A stretch of 64,000 nucleotides of DNA from Parachlamydiales bacterium (GTDB lineage Bacteria > Chlamydiota > Chlamydiia > Chlamydiales > Rhabdochlamydiaceae): positions 1-64,000 of the forward strand of contig PLXY01000011.1 of NCBI GenBank assembly GCA_003153295.1, written 5' to 3'. Below are positions 8,236-16,663 of the stretch, one piece after another (position 1 is the stretch's first letter; every line of letters begins with the position of its first letter). The notes beneath the pieces were generated by a model. The model saw only the letters and a list, made by a program, of their open reading frames with translations. It had not been told where the DNA came from and did no database searches. The translations under genes and the position numbers were made by a program.

Positions 8236-9263
8236 TTTTCGACTCTTGATTGAATTTTGGCTTGAATTTTGTTTAATAGATCTTGCCAGGCTGCAGGATT
8301 GCTGGAAATTTCCAAACGGCTCTTCAAAGAAATAATCGGAAGACGGCATTGGAAATCTATTTTGAGCTTCACCTGGTCTTTTTCTGTACACACGAGGACA
8401 TCCGCAGGGGATTCTTCGGCAAACTTCTGCAGCTCTTCCGGATAAAACGGATCGTGGTCGGGTTTGAAGAAGGACGAGACAATCTCTCCTCCGGCTTCAC
8501 GGATTGATTTTAAAAATTGTTGAGGCCGCCCAATCGCACAAAAAGCGGCGACTTTTTTCCCTTTTAAAGAAATATCCGTCACTCTCTTTGTGAAGATCAC
8601 AGGAGCCTTCGTCAATGGACGAAGCTGCTCTTCGATCTCTTGCTGGCAGTGAGGTTGGACGACAACAATGGTGTCGGCTTTTTTAAGCCTACTGGGAGAA
8701 TCTCTTAGAAGGCCGCGAGGAAGAAAAAAACCTTTCCCCAAAGGATCTTCTCCATCTACTAGAACAATCTCCCAATCCCGTTTGAGCTGCCGGTGCTGCA
8801 TGCCATCATCCATGACAATGATATCAGCGCCTTGTTGTTTTGCGCTTTGGGCTGACTTTAAACGGTTTTTTCCCACCCAAACTTGGGCTTTGGGAAGAGA
8901 GTGCGCTAGCCAATAAGGCTCATCGCCGCAGGAAGAGACATCGGTTTTAGAAGTAACCTGAAGAACTTCACCGGTTTTTTCTACGAGAGAACGGTAGCCT
9001 CTGGAAAGAATAGCCACCCGAAATTTTTTTGAGAGTTCTTCTACAAGCAACTGAACAAAGGGAGTTTTGCCGGCACCGCCGGCTGTAATATTTCCTACGC
9101 TGATCACGGGAAGGCCCGCGTCATGGGATTTAAGCAACCCTGTATCGTAGGCCTCATTGCGCAAGACAACTCCGGACCGATAAAGATAACTCAAAGCACG
9201 GAGAAGGGATCTGCCTTGCCGCCGTCCTTCCATGATATCCAGGACATACGACTCAAGGGGCAT
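8232..9263 (-). CDS. lpxK: Tetraacyldisaccharide 4'-kinase
   Basis: Phosphorylates the 4' position of the lipid A disaccharide at the inner membrane. It has the family opening (ISVGNITAGGAGKTPFVQLL, a P-loop near residue 55), the RGYRS motif, the ADIIVMDDGMQHRQLKRD block and a C-terminal VCTEKDQVKL. Length of about 343 residues is normal. The start is uncertain between ATG 9275 and ATG 9263; the second has GAGAT at better distance. It overlaps gmhA upstream and shares ATGA with the E2 gene downstream, indicating one operon gmhA-lpxK-E2-aldolase. Confidence 0.92.
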   Translation of the reverse strand: MPLESYVLDIMEGRRQGRSLLRALSYLYRSGVVLRNEAYDTGLLKSHDAGLPVISVGNITAGGAGKTPFVQLLVEELSKKFRVAILSRGYRSLVEKTGEVLQVTSKTDVSSCGDEPYWLAHSLPKAQVWVGKNRLKSAQSAKQQGADIIVMDDGMQHRQLKRDWEIVLVDGEDPLGKGFFLPRGLLRDSPSRLKKADTIVVVQPHCQQEIEEQLRPLTKAPVIFTKRVTDISLKGKKVAAFCAIGRPQQFLKSIREAGGEIVSSFFKPDHDPFYPEELQKFAEESPADVLVCTEKDQVKLKIDFQCRLPIISLKSRLEISSNPAAWQDLLNKIQAKIQSRVEK

Positions 9264-9831
9264 GGAACATCTCATGCTCGATCATTTCAATGATGATATG
9301 GATGGCTGTCATATGCGCTTCTTGAATACGGTCGGAATAAGAAAAACCATCGATGATCCATTCGAGATCGGAAACGCCTTTTAATTTCCCTCCGCACTTC
9401 CCTAGAAAAGAAATCGTTGTCAGGCCCATCGATTTGGCCATGGGAACTGCATGCAAGAGATTAAGAGAATTACCGCTGGTCGTTAAGGCTACAAAAACAT
9501 CGCCCGATCTTCCCAAAGCTTCGACTGCCCTTGAAAAGACATCGTGATAGCCGACATCGTTGGCCATGCAAGTCAAATGTCCAGGATCTGATAACGCGAT
9601 AGCTGGAAGAGCTTTTCTTTTATGACGGAAAATGCCGGTCAGCTCTTCAGCAAAGTGCATCGCATCGCAAAGGCTTCCGCCATTGCCTGCAATGAGAAGT
9701 TTATTTCCATTACGGAAACAATCGGCAATCGCCCGTGCCGCACTTTGAATAAAGATGAGGCTCTCAGGCTTCTTCAGAAATTCGATGGCGCGTACACCAT
9801 CGTCAACGGCTTGTAAAATCTTTTGTTGCAT
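9253..9831 (-). CDS. gmhA: Phosphoheptose isomerase (sedoheptulose-7-phosphate isomerase)
   Basis: Converts sedoheptulose-7-phosphate to D-glycero-manno-heptose-7-phosphate, the first step to ADP-heptose for LPS core. The 192-residue SIS-domain protein shows the GmhA signatures AGNGGSLCDAMHFAEELTG (about 48-66), TTSGNSLNLLHA (phosphate loop) and the C-terminal RIQEAHMTAIHIIIEMIE block with the catalytic Glu and His. It is the first gene of a minus-strand operon continuing into lpxK. Its presence implies heptose-containing glycans, unlike the Kdo-only LPS of Chlamydiaceae. Confidence 0.9.
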   Translation of the reverse strand: MQQKILQAVDDGVRAIEFLKKPESLIFIQSAARAIADCFRNGNKLLIAGNGGSLCDAMHFAEELTGIFRHKRKALPAIALSDPGHLTCMANDVGYHDVFSRAVEALGRSGDVFVALTTSGNSLNLLHAVPMAKSMGLTTISFLGKCGGKLKGVSDLEWIIDGFSYSDRIQEAHMTAIHIIIEMIEHEMFHAP

Positions 9832-9881
9832 AAATCTACTGGCTGCTAATGATAGTCCACTATAAATTAATAGACCAGACT

Positions 9882-10895
9882 ATGACAAGTTTTAATATCG
9901 CCATCATCGGGGCTACAGGGGCTGTCGGACAAGAAATGATGCGGGTTTTAGAGCAGCGTCATTTCCCCGTTAAAGAAATTCGTTGCTTTGCTTCTCCCCA
10001 ATCGGCTGGGAAAACCCTTCTTTTTAAAGGACAACATATCGTTATTGAAGAGCTCCATGAAGGATGCTTTCAAGGAATTGATATCACTTTATTCAGCGCG
10101 GGAAAAAAAATTTCTTTGACTTACGCACCTTTAGCAGTCCAGGCAGGCTGTTTAGTTGTCGATAATAGTTCGGCTTATCGCATGGACCCTGGGGTTCCTC
10201 TCATCATCCCAGAAATTAACTCTCATGCCCTTCACAACCACAGAGGCATCGTCTCTTCTCCCAATTGCACGGCTACAGTCATGTTAATGGCGCTGGCTCC
10301 TCTTCATCGTCAATTCAAGATCCGGCGTATCGTCGCGGCCACTTACCAAGCGGCCAGCGGCGCAGGACAAAGGGCCATGCTCGAACTTCAAGAAGAGAGC
10401 CGGGCTATTTTAGAAAACCGTCCTTTCACAAGGACAGCGATGCCTTTTCCTTATGCCTTTAATCTTTTCCCCCATAATGCTCCCATGACAGCTTCCTGTT
10501 ATAATGAAGAAGAACTCAAAGTCATCGAAGAGGCGCGAAAAATTTTAGAAGAACCAGAACTGCGTATTGCTATCACGTGTGTGCGCGTTCCTGTTCTAAG
10601 AGCTCATTCTGAAGCGCTCAATGTTGAATTCGAAAATCCCATTACTGCACAGCAAGCCAAAGACATTTTGCAAAAATCATCTGGGGTTACCGTGCTTGAA
10701 GATTGGGATCAAAATCAATTTCCTATGCCCATCGATGCTTCAGGCCGAGATGAGATTTTTGTCGGCCGTATCCGTAAGGATCTTTCTAATCCTAATACTT
10801 TGGACTTATGGGTCGTCGGCGACCAGCTTCTTAAAGGTGCTGCTCTTAATACCATTCAAATTGCGGAGAAATTATGTCTACAATATCAGAAGTGA
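9882..10895 (+). CDS. asd: Aspartate-semialdehyde dehydrogenase
   Basis: Reduces aspartyl phosphate to aspartate semialdehyde, feeding diaminopimelate/lysine synthesis. It has an N-terminal Rossmann motif IIGATGAVGQEMMRVLE, the catalytic cysteine in SSPNCTATVMLMAL (about residue 130) and YQAASGAGQ; the C-terminal dimer domain is complete. The start is taken at ATG 9882 (MTSFNIAIIG), giving 337 residues as usual. The frame is open 11 codons further, but those codons lie before the family start. It overlaps the next gene by 22 bp. Confidence 0.92.
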   Translation: MTSFNIAIIGATGAVGQEMMRVLEQRHFPVKEIRCFASPQSAGKTLLFKGQHIVIEELHEGCFQGIDITLFSAGKKISLTYAPLAVQAGCLVVDNSSAYRMDPGVPLIIPEINSHALHNHRGIVSSPNCTATVMLMALAPLHRQFKIRRIVAATYQAASGAGQRAMLELQEESRAILENRPFTRTAMPFPYAFNLFPHNAPMTASCYNEEELKVIEEARKILEEPELRIAITCVRVPVLRAHSEALNVEFENPITAQQAKDILQKSSGVTVLEDWDQNQFPMPIDASGRDEIFVGRIRKDLSNPNTLDLWVVGDQLLKGAALNTIQIAEKLCLQYQK

Positions 10896-11293
10896 ATCTC
10901 ATTGATGTCCAAAAAGAAATTCCTGCAGGTGTCAGCGCCTGGGATCGAGCAGTTGTTGAAAAAGTAGCCATTGCTATTGCTGCAAAAATCAATCCCCTTA
11001 AGACTAATATTCGGGTTATTCAACCGAAAGATAATCTGCTTCCTATTGTTGTGGGACTCAGCGGAGGTAATTTATTACCAAAAAAATTTGGCGGCAATGG
11101 TGATTTGGAAAATCTTCCTATCACATATCTCGGTGATTCGGCAAAGATTCGAGAAGAAAAAGAGAAAAATCCTGAATTTCTAGTCATTAAAGCAAATTTA
11201 ATCGAGATTGGGCAATACGTTTTTCTGACCAAAAACCATAGTCGAGTATACATTGCTGATTCAGTCGAAGCCCTTTTAAAGGAAGTGAAATAA
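10874..11293 (+). CDS. Hypothetical protein, 139 residues
   Basis: Not recognised. A soluble-looking protein without signal peptide or membrane segment, with a glycine-rich centre (LSGGNLLPKKFGGNGD, about 64-79). It starts inside the end of asd (22-bp overlap) and its TAA stop shares bases with the ATG of the redoxin gene (TAATG), so it is translationally coupled on both sides. The tight spacing supports it being a real gene in an asd-unknown-redoxin operon. Confidence 0.65.
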   Translation: MSTISEVNLIDVQKEIPAGVSAWDRAVVEKVAIAIAAKINPLKTNIRVIQPKDNLLPIVVGLSGGNLLPKKFGGNGDLENLPITYLGDSAKIREEKEKNPEFLVIKANLIEIGQYVFLTKNHSRVYIADSVEALLKEVK

Positions 11294-11874
11294 TGTCCTA
11301 TACCTTAGATAATGGAGCTGCAGCTCCTGATTTTTCTCTCCCCGCCACAGATGGGAAAATGTATGCGTTAAAAGACTTTGCTTCTGCAAAGGTCTTAGTC
11401 GTCTTTTTTACCTGTAATCATTGCCCATATGTTTTAGGGTCGAATGAAATCACCCGCCAAACCGCAGAAAAATTTAAAAAAGATGGTGTGGTCTTTGTCG
11501 GAATTAATTCGAACAGCAAAAACACTTATCCGGAAGATTCCTGCGAACATATGGTCGAACAAATGAAGATCCATAAATTTCCTTGGATCTATCTTCATGA
11601 CGAATCTCAAGACATCGCACGGAAGTATGGCGCCTTGAAAACTCCCCATTTTTATATTTTCGATCAAAGCCGCCATCTTATTTATACGGGACGTGCGATC
11701 GACAGTCCCCGAGATCCTTCTAAAATGAAAAGCAACGATCTAGAAAAAGCTTTGAGCGAATATCTTTCAGGCAAGCCAGTTTCCATTCCTCGGACGAACC
11801 CCATTGGTTGCAATATTAAATGGGAAGGAAAGCCTCCGCATTGGATGCCTCCAGAAGCTTGCGATCTTGTCTAA
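11293..11874 (+). CDS. Thioredoxin-fold redoxin (AhpC/TSA-like, CxxC type)
   Basis: A thioredoxin-like protein of the subgroup with an AhpC-like N terminus (APDFSLPATDGK, about 11-22) and a thioredoxin-type active site FTCNHCPYV (about 40-48). Further conserved pieces are GINSNSKNTYPEDS and the cis-Pro region KTPHFYIFD. Probably a cytoplasmic disulfide reductase or peroxide-related redoxin, as no signal peptide is present. 193 residues is normal for this group. It is coupled to the upstream hypothetical gene by a TAATG overlap. The substrate is unknown. Confidence 0.82.
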   Translation: MSYTLDNGAAAPDFSLPATDGKMYALKDFASAKVLVVFFTCNHCPYVLGSNEITRQTAEKFKKDGVVFVGINSNSKNTYPEDSCEHMVEQMKIHKFPWIYLHDESQDIARKYGALKTPHFYIFDQSRHLIYTGRAIDSPRDPSKMKSNDLEKALSEYLSGKPVSIPRTNPIGCNIKWEGKPPHWMPPEACDLV

Positions 11875-11955
11875 GACAAAAAAATACTAGACTGTTCTAG
11901 AAATTAATGAACACCTTCGATTAAAGTTTTTCCAATGCTTTAAAGGAGGCATCTT

Positions 11956-13512
11956 ATGTCAGTTCATTCTGCAACAGACTCTTTCACCGACGGCGCTGAT
12001 CTTTTTGATCAAGAAAAATACTGGAGTACCGTTTCTACTTCTATCGAACCCGATCCTATCGCAATGGAAACAGAGTTTAACAAACCTCTTTCTGAAAGAA
12101 TTATTCTTATGCCATCTGGTCGTCATAGTACTCAGGAACAATACCGCTTGGATGATCTGATTGTTCGAGTTCCTTCGGCAGCTTTCCGTCAACACCAAAT
12201 TAATCAATGGCAGGCTCAAAAAACAGAAGCTGACAAGACACATTGGGCATGGTCCGCCACTGCTATTGTATCAGGCCTGACTGCTGCTGCGGGCGCGATC
12301 GGCCTGGCAATGGATAAAACGCAAGTCGCGTCGGTTCTGGGATCCGCCGTTGTTGCATTGCCTGTGCTCGTAGGCGCCGGAGTAATCACCGCTCTGGTTT
12401 CCTTATTTTTCATTTCTTCAGCTAGCACCGCAAGTGATAAAGCCAATGAACAAATGAGCAAATGGGGTGCTGATCCTGTGGTGAAAATCGGCAGAGAAAG
12501 AGATCATGCGCATCGGCAAGGCTTTCCTTATATCTATGCTCATAACCTTAAGCTGGGTTCGCAGCCTTCTTACACGGGCCGCTTCCATCCGAAACAAGTT
12601 GAGCACGAATACAAAATGTACTTCGAAGCGTTCTGCAGAAAACTTCTTGATCAGTCATTCAATTCCAGCAAAGTGACGTGGATGGAGAATTTCCGTTCTG
12701 CCAATCCTCTTTCTTCTAGCATGATGATTTACGGTCTGGGCGAAGTGCCGAATCATCTCAAACCTGTCATTGAAGATTATACACGGTTTGAAGCGTTCTT
12801 AAATGATATTAGAAAATCATACGAAGATCTCAAGTCGCAAGTCAGAGCCACTGCAAAAGAGCGGACTGATGGTTACATTAAAGACAGAAATTCTCAACTC
12901 CAACCCTATTCTCAAGCACGCGATACAGCGATTGCTACAGCTAAAGCAGAACGGGACAGAATACTTGAGAGACATCCTTTAGAAACAGATCGTCATAATA
13001 AAGAAGCCCGAGTCAATTATGAGGCGATCAAAAAAGCCTTAGAGGATGATTATAGTCTTAGAGCAACTCCCATCATTCGAAGATTTGATGTAAAAATTAA
13101 AGAAGTTGAAAACGAAAAAGATGAACGCATCAAAAAATTGAATGATCAACAAAGTCAACAGCTCGCCAATAATTATAAGGCAGCTCATGAACTTTTAGTC
13201 CGCGCTGACGCAGCTTGGAAAGGAAAACAATATCAAGCGGTCAACTTCCAGCAATACTTCCCTTATCAGGTTCCTGCACAGGCTGCTTGGTATGGACAGC
13301 CTTTGCCAATCGTCCAACCGACTCCGGTTTACTATCCTCAACCGCAAGTAGCGTATCCGCAATATGGAATGCAACAGGCCGCTTATTCTCAACCCAGTTC
13401 ACCACCCGTGCAGCAACCAGTCTACCAACAAGCATACCCTCAACAACAGCAAGCAGCAGTGTACTATCCTGCGCAGCAAGGTGGATACTATGTTGTCCAA
13501 GCTGGAGGCTAA
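11956..13512 (+). CDS. Inc-like membrane protein with Pro/Gln/Tyr-rich tail
   Basis: No named family. It follows a perfect AAAGGAGG ribosome site. Residues about 95-155 form two long hydrophobic segments separated by a short polar turn (DKTQ), the bilobed pattern typical of chlamydial inclusion membrane proteins; there is no N-terminal signal peptide. Residues about 280-410 are charged and helical, likely coiled coil, and the last 90 residues are low-complexity Pro, Gln, Tyr and Ala (YPQPQVAYPQYG-like). Inc identity is an inference from hydropathy only. It is convergent with the pseudouridine synthase gene, with a 4-bp overlap. Confidence 0.7.
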   Translation: MSVHSATDSFTDGADLFDQEKYWSTVSTSIEPDPIAMETEFNKPLSERIILMPSGRHSTQEQYRLDDLIVRVPSAAFRQHQINQWQAQKTEADKTHWAWSATAIVSGLTAAAGAIGLAMDKTQVASVLGSAVVALPVLVGAGVITALVSLFFISSASTASDKANEQMSKWGADPVVKIGRERDHAHRQGFPYIYAHNLKLGSQPSYTGRFHPKQVEHEYKMYFEAFCRKLLDQSFNSSKVTWMENFRSANPLSSSMMIYGLGEVPNHLKPVIEDYTRFEAFLNDIRKSYEDLKSQVRATAKERTDGYIKDRNSQLQPYSQARDTAIATAKAERDRILERHPLETDRHNKEARVNYEAIKKALEDDYSLRATPIIRRFDVKIKEVENEKDERIKKLNDQQSQQLANNYKAAHELLVRADAAWKGKQYQAVNFQQYFPYQVPAQAAWYGQPLPIVQPTPVYYPQPQVAYPQYGMQQAAYSQPSSPPVQQPVYQQAYPQQQQAAVYYPAQQGGYYVVQAGG

Positions 13513-14144
13513 AGGTCTTTAGGGAAAAAATTGGGTTTTCTTTTGAGCACCAGTGACTCTTTTGTCACTGGATGCTCAAATCGCATTTCAGAGTGATGCA
13601 GTGCAATGCCATGCGGCCAGAGTCTTTTGCTGCCGTATTTTTCATCTCCCAGAACAGGACATCCTACTGCAGATAATTGAGCGCGGATTTGGTGATATCT
13701 TCCTGTGATCAGATCAATTTCTAAGAATGACACTCCACGGTCTTGTTTCAAAACACGGTAATCTAAGATAGATTCTTTCCCCTCTCGGGATACTTCCGCT
13801 CGAAAACTCCCATGCTTCAGATGATGAATAAGTCTTCCTTGATCATCCGGAAGCTTTCCTTCGACTAAAGCATGATAAATTTTTTCAATCTTTCTTTCTC
13901 GCATCATTTCCTGAAGCCGGGAAAGCGCTTTGCTGGTCCGAGCAAAAAGAACTAGTCCGCTGACAGACTTGTCCAGCCGATGGACCGGATGTAGAAAAAC
14001 ATTGCCAGGTTTTTGGTATTTTTTTTTGACCCATGCCTTTGCAAGCTCTGTCAAATCAGGTTGCGTGGCCATCCCTGCCGGCTTTTCCACGACGAGAAGA
14101 TGGTTATCGCTATAAACGATGTTTGCGTTGTCTAAGTGATTCAT
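13509..14144 (-). CDS. RluA-family RNA pseudouridine synthase
   Basis: Isomerises uridine in rRNA or tRNA. It has the conserved catalytic motif HRLDKSVSGLVLFART (about residue 55-70; Asp is the nucleophile), an N-terminal DNHLLVVEKPAGM and the LITGRYHQIRAQLSAVGCPV motif near the C terminus. At about 211 residues it lacks an S4 domain, like short RluA members. The start at ATG 14144 begins MNHLDNANIVY and overlaps the TrmH gene by 35 bp; an upstream ATG at 14174 is possible. Neither has a clear ribosome site. Target position unknown. Confidence 0.87.
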   Translation of the reverse strand: MNHLDNANIVYSDNHLLVVEKPAGMATQPDLTELAKAWVKKKYQKPGNVFLHPVHRLDKSVSGLVLFARTSKALSRLQEMMRERKIEKIYHALVEGKLPDDQGRLIHHLKHGSFRAEVSREGKESILDYRVLKQDRGVSFLEIDLITGRYHQIRAQLSAVGCPVLGDEKYGSKRLWPHGIALHHSEMRFEHPVTKESLVLKRKPNFFPKDL

Positions 14145-14910
14145 AAAGGAGGAGTGTGGTTGCCATCGCGACATTTAGAGAATCTGCAATCCCCCTCATG
14201 GGGATTTTTACACGGATGTCTGCAGCTTCCATCCACATGTCGGAAAGTCCTAATTGTTCAGTACCCACCACGATGGCGACAGGTCCGCTCAAAGGAGCAT
14301 CGGTATATTCTAAAGTCGCTGACGGCGTTGCAGCTACCACCTGGATTTTGCGCTCTTTCAGCCAAACATAGGCATCGGATCCTTTTGCTTCGATCACAGG
14401 AAGAGTAAAAAGAGTCCCTACGCTGGCCCGCACGACATTCGGGTTATAGATATCGGTGCACCGATCACAGACAATCACACCATCTGCACCGACTGCATCT
14501 GAAGTTCTTAAAATGGTTCCTAAGTTTCCGGGCTTTTCAATCGATTCGGCCACAACGTAAAGAGGAGGATTGTTTTTGGGATGCAAGTCGCTTAAATTTT
14601 TTTGCATTTGATGCGCAATCCCGATCAACCCATCAGGACGGTCGCGATACGAGATTTTTTCAAAAAGATGCTCTGGCAAAGTAAACGTCTCAACACCGAC
14701 TTGCTTGATCAATAAAGGTTCGTTCGATCCTAAAAATAATTTCTCGCAAATGAAAAGCGAATCAAAATGAACGCCTCCTTCCACTGCGCGTTTAATCTCT
14801 CGATATCCTTCAATGATGAATAGACCTGTCTCATCTCTTTCTTTCCGGTCTTTGAGACGGACGAGCTGCTTGATCTTCGGATTTTGAGGACTTGTGAGTT
14901 CTTTAAACAT
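14110..14910 (-). CDS. TrmH/SpoU-family RNA 2'-O-methyltransferase
   Basis: Methylates ribose 2'-OH in rRNA or tRNA using S-adenosylmethionine. An N-terminal substrate-binding domain (KIKQLVRLKDRKERDETGLF) precedes the SPOUT domain, with motif 1 EKPGNLGTILRTSDAVGADG, motif 2 VVGTEQLGLS and motif 3 IPMRGIADSLNVAMATTLLL. The start at ATG 14910 lies behind AAGGTGGT, giving 266 residues. It overlaps the upstream methyltransferase gene by 8 bp. C. trachomatis has a SpoU-type gene next to a SAM methyltransferase in the equivalent place (from memory). Confidence 0.9.
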   Translation of the reverse strand: MFKELTSPQNPKIKQLVRLKDRKERDETGLFIIEGYREIKRAVEGGVHFDSLFICEKLFLGSNEPLLIKQVGVETFTLPEHLFEKISYRDRPDGLIGIAHQMQKNLSDLHPKNNPPLYVVAESIEKPGNLGTILRTSDAVGADGVIVCDRCTDIYNPNVVRASVGTLFTLPVIEAKGSDAYVWLKERKIQVVAATPSATLEYTDAPLSGPVAIVVGTEQLGLSDMWMEAADIRVKIPMRGIADSLNVAMATTLLLYESLRQRKHRL

Positions 14911-15718
14911 ACCACCTTGCATAAGTTCCAGATGTGAGATCTAAAGGCCCAGGAATCACCATCTCGCCCATTTCAATCGTCCCTTTATGAGATTCTTTAG
15001 CTTGCAAAAGAAGATGGTGGAGGACCAGCGGAGTATATCCTGGAGTATGAGAAGAAAGGATCACGAATTGAGGATCAGGAGTCAAAAGTTGAAAACAAAG
15101 ATCTAAGATCACGGGAAGATCTTTTTCGATTTTAAAAACTTCTCCTTGGTTTCCGCGGCCAAATGTCGGAGGATCTAAGATAATTCCATCATACCGTGTT
15201 CCTCGACGCACTTCTCGCCCGAGAAATTTAATGGCATCATCGACGATCCATCGAATGGGGGCTTTCTCGAGTTTGTTCAAAGCCGCGTTTTCCCGGGCCC
15301 ATGCAACCGTAGTCTTAGAAGCATCGACGTGGCAGACATCTGCGCCTGCTTGAGCAGCCGCCAGGGTAGCTCCGCCTGTGTAAGCGAAAAGATTGAGGAT
15401 AGAACATTTTTTACGCATCCGCTGTTTCATCCATTTCCACAAGTGCGCATGCTCCGGGAAAAGCCCGATATGTCCAAAATCCGTCGGCATGGCTTTAAAA
15501 AGGACTTCTTCGCATTCCACTGTCCAAGAGCTCGGCAGCGGAGGAGAAGCGACCCATCGATTGGAAGGCTCACGCGTAAAGATCGCATCGGCCTCTTTCC
15601 AGGCCTTTTCATCTAAAGAAGGTTTCCAGACGGCTTGAGCGCAAGGCCGGACTAGGACGTAATCGCCGAATTGCTCAAGTTTATTTTGATTCCCGCTATC
15701 CAAAAGGGTGTATTTCAT
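14903..15718 (-). CDS. Class I SAM-dependent methyltransferase (RlmI-like)
   Basis: A Rossmann-fold methyltransferase likely acting on rRNA. The SAM motif I is NLFAYTGGATLAAAQAGA (about residues 120-137), the acidic motif II is VCHVDASKTTVAWARENA, and motif IV is ILDPPTFGRG, as in RlmI/RlmL-type cytosine or guanine methylases. There is no clear PUA domain at the N terminus, unlike RlmI. The start is ATG 15718 (MKYTLLDSG), five codons inside the longest frame. It lies directly upstream of the TrmH gene with an overlap, so the two are co-expressed. Confidence 0.85.
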   Translation of the reverse strand: MKYTLLDSGNQNKLEQFGDYVLVRPCAQAVWKPSLDEKAWKEADAIFTREPSNRWVASPPLPSSWTVECEEVLFKAMPTDFGHIGLFPEHAHLWKWMKQRMRKKCSILNLFAYTGGATLAAAQAGADVCHVDASKTTVAWARENAALNKLEKAPIRWIVDDAIKFLGREVRRGTRYDGIILDPPTFGRGNQGEVFKIEKDLPVILDLCFQLLTPDPQFVILSSHTPGYTPLVLHHLLLQAKESHKGTIEMGEMVIPGPLDLTSGTYARWYV

Positions 15719-15766
15719 AGAAATAGTATACAAGAATGGACCGTATGAAGAAAGGCAAGAAACTGA

Positions 15767-16630
15767 TTAAAGCATCTGACGAATTGACATCTCAAAAAAA
15801 GATTTTCTATCTACTCTTTGGACATGAGAAAAATCCTTCAAAATATCGTGTAAGAGTTCGACCTTTTCATAGTGAAACCCATGGATCCGATCTATTCCTC
15901 GGAAAGGCTCTTTCAATTCTTCTTCAATCAGCTGGAGCCACTCTTGATCATGCCGATGGCCCCATGTACGCACTTTTTGTCTCAGTTCTTCTGGTGTTCT
16001 CACCCAGCTATAGTGATGGACTAGAGGTCTCTCATCTAAACCCATCAGATGAGAACGTTTTGGCCCTTGAATCTGATCGTAAAGCCCCTTCCTCTCCAAA
16101 ACATCCAAGATCATCTCAGGAGAATCCATCGCTTGTTTTCTCACTAAGAGTGCATTAAGGGGAAATTGATCGATCGCGCGATTGGAAGGATCGCGGAAAT
16201 AAAAGTAGCTCGAAAATCTTAAGGCGGCAAATTCGGATACATTGAAGGTTTTAAGCCATTTTATAAAACGATCGGCCTCGACAATTTCATCGACATCAAG
16301 AAAGAGAATATAGTCAGCATCTTGGACATAATGAAATCCAATATACCTTGCCGTGCTATGCCAATAATGGCTCCAGTCCTCATCTGCAGGAGTGAAAGGA
16401 GAATAGATCCCATAAGGCTGCTCATCGTAATTAAACTCAACGAACTGCACATCTGGATGCTGCTGATAAGATAGATCCAATAGAGTACGATTTTCAGGCT
16501 CCCCATTAAAAAAGTGGGAGCAGACGGGAATGATCACTTGTTTTGAGAACTTTTGAACCTCTTCAATGCAAAAACGGAGAAAGCGGTGATCCGTGGTGCA
16601 ATAGTTGATGACAGTGGCAATCTTGACCAT
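15767..16630 (-). CDS. Glycosyltransferase (family 2-like)
   Basis: A 287-residue predicted glycosyltransferase. The N terminus KIATVINYCTTDHRFLRFCI and the DYILFLDVDEIVEADRF motif (about residues 110-126, DxD-type metal/nucleotide-sugar site) mark a GT-A fold. The rest is rich in His, Tyr and Trp, and contains VHHYSWVRTPEELRQK, found in this type of enzyme. No signal peptide or membrane helix, so likely cytoplasmic or peripheral. The sugar and acceptor cannot be predicted. It stands alone between cinA and the methyltransferase genes. Confidence 0.75.
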   Translation of the reverse strand: MVKIATVINYCTTDHRFLRFCIEEVQKFSKQVIIPVCSHFFNGEPENRTLLDLSYQQHPDVQFVEFNYDEQPYGIYSPFTPADEDWSHYWHSTARYIGFHYVQDADYILFLDVDEIVEADRFIKWLKTFNVSEFAALRFSSYFYFRDPSNRAIDQFPLNALLVRKQAMDSPEMILDVLERKGLYDQIQGPKRSHLMGLDERPLVHHYSWVRTPEELRQKVRTWGHRHDQEWLQLIEEELKEPFRGIDRIHGFHYEKVELLHDILKDFSHVQRVDRKSFFEMSIRQML

Positions 16631-16663
16631 TTGTTTCTACATAAACGATCAAGAGCAGAGGAT

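Noticed and set aside
8236-8391. Longer E2 N terminus reading back to 8391
   Set aside because: Lies inside lpxK; MTEEYQVTLPKLGES at 8235 is the normal lipoyl-domain start with an ATGA overlap.
15736-16158. 140-codon plus-strand frame overlapping the glycosyltransferase
   Set aside because: Antisense shadow; the minus-strand frame has a DxD motif and full glycosyltransferase-like sequence.
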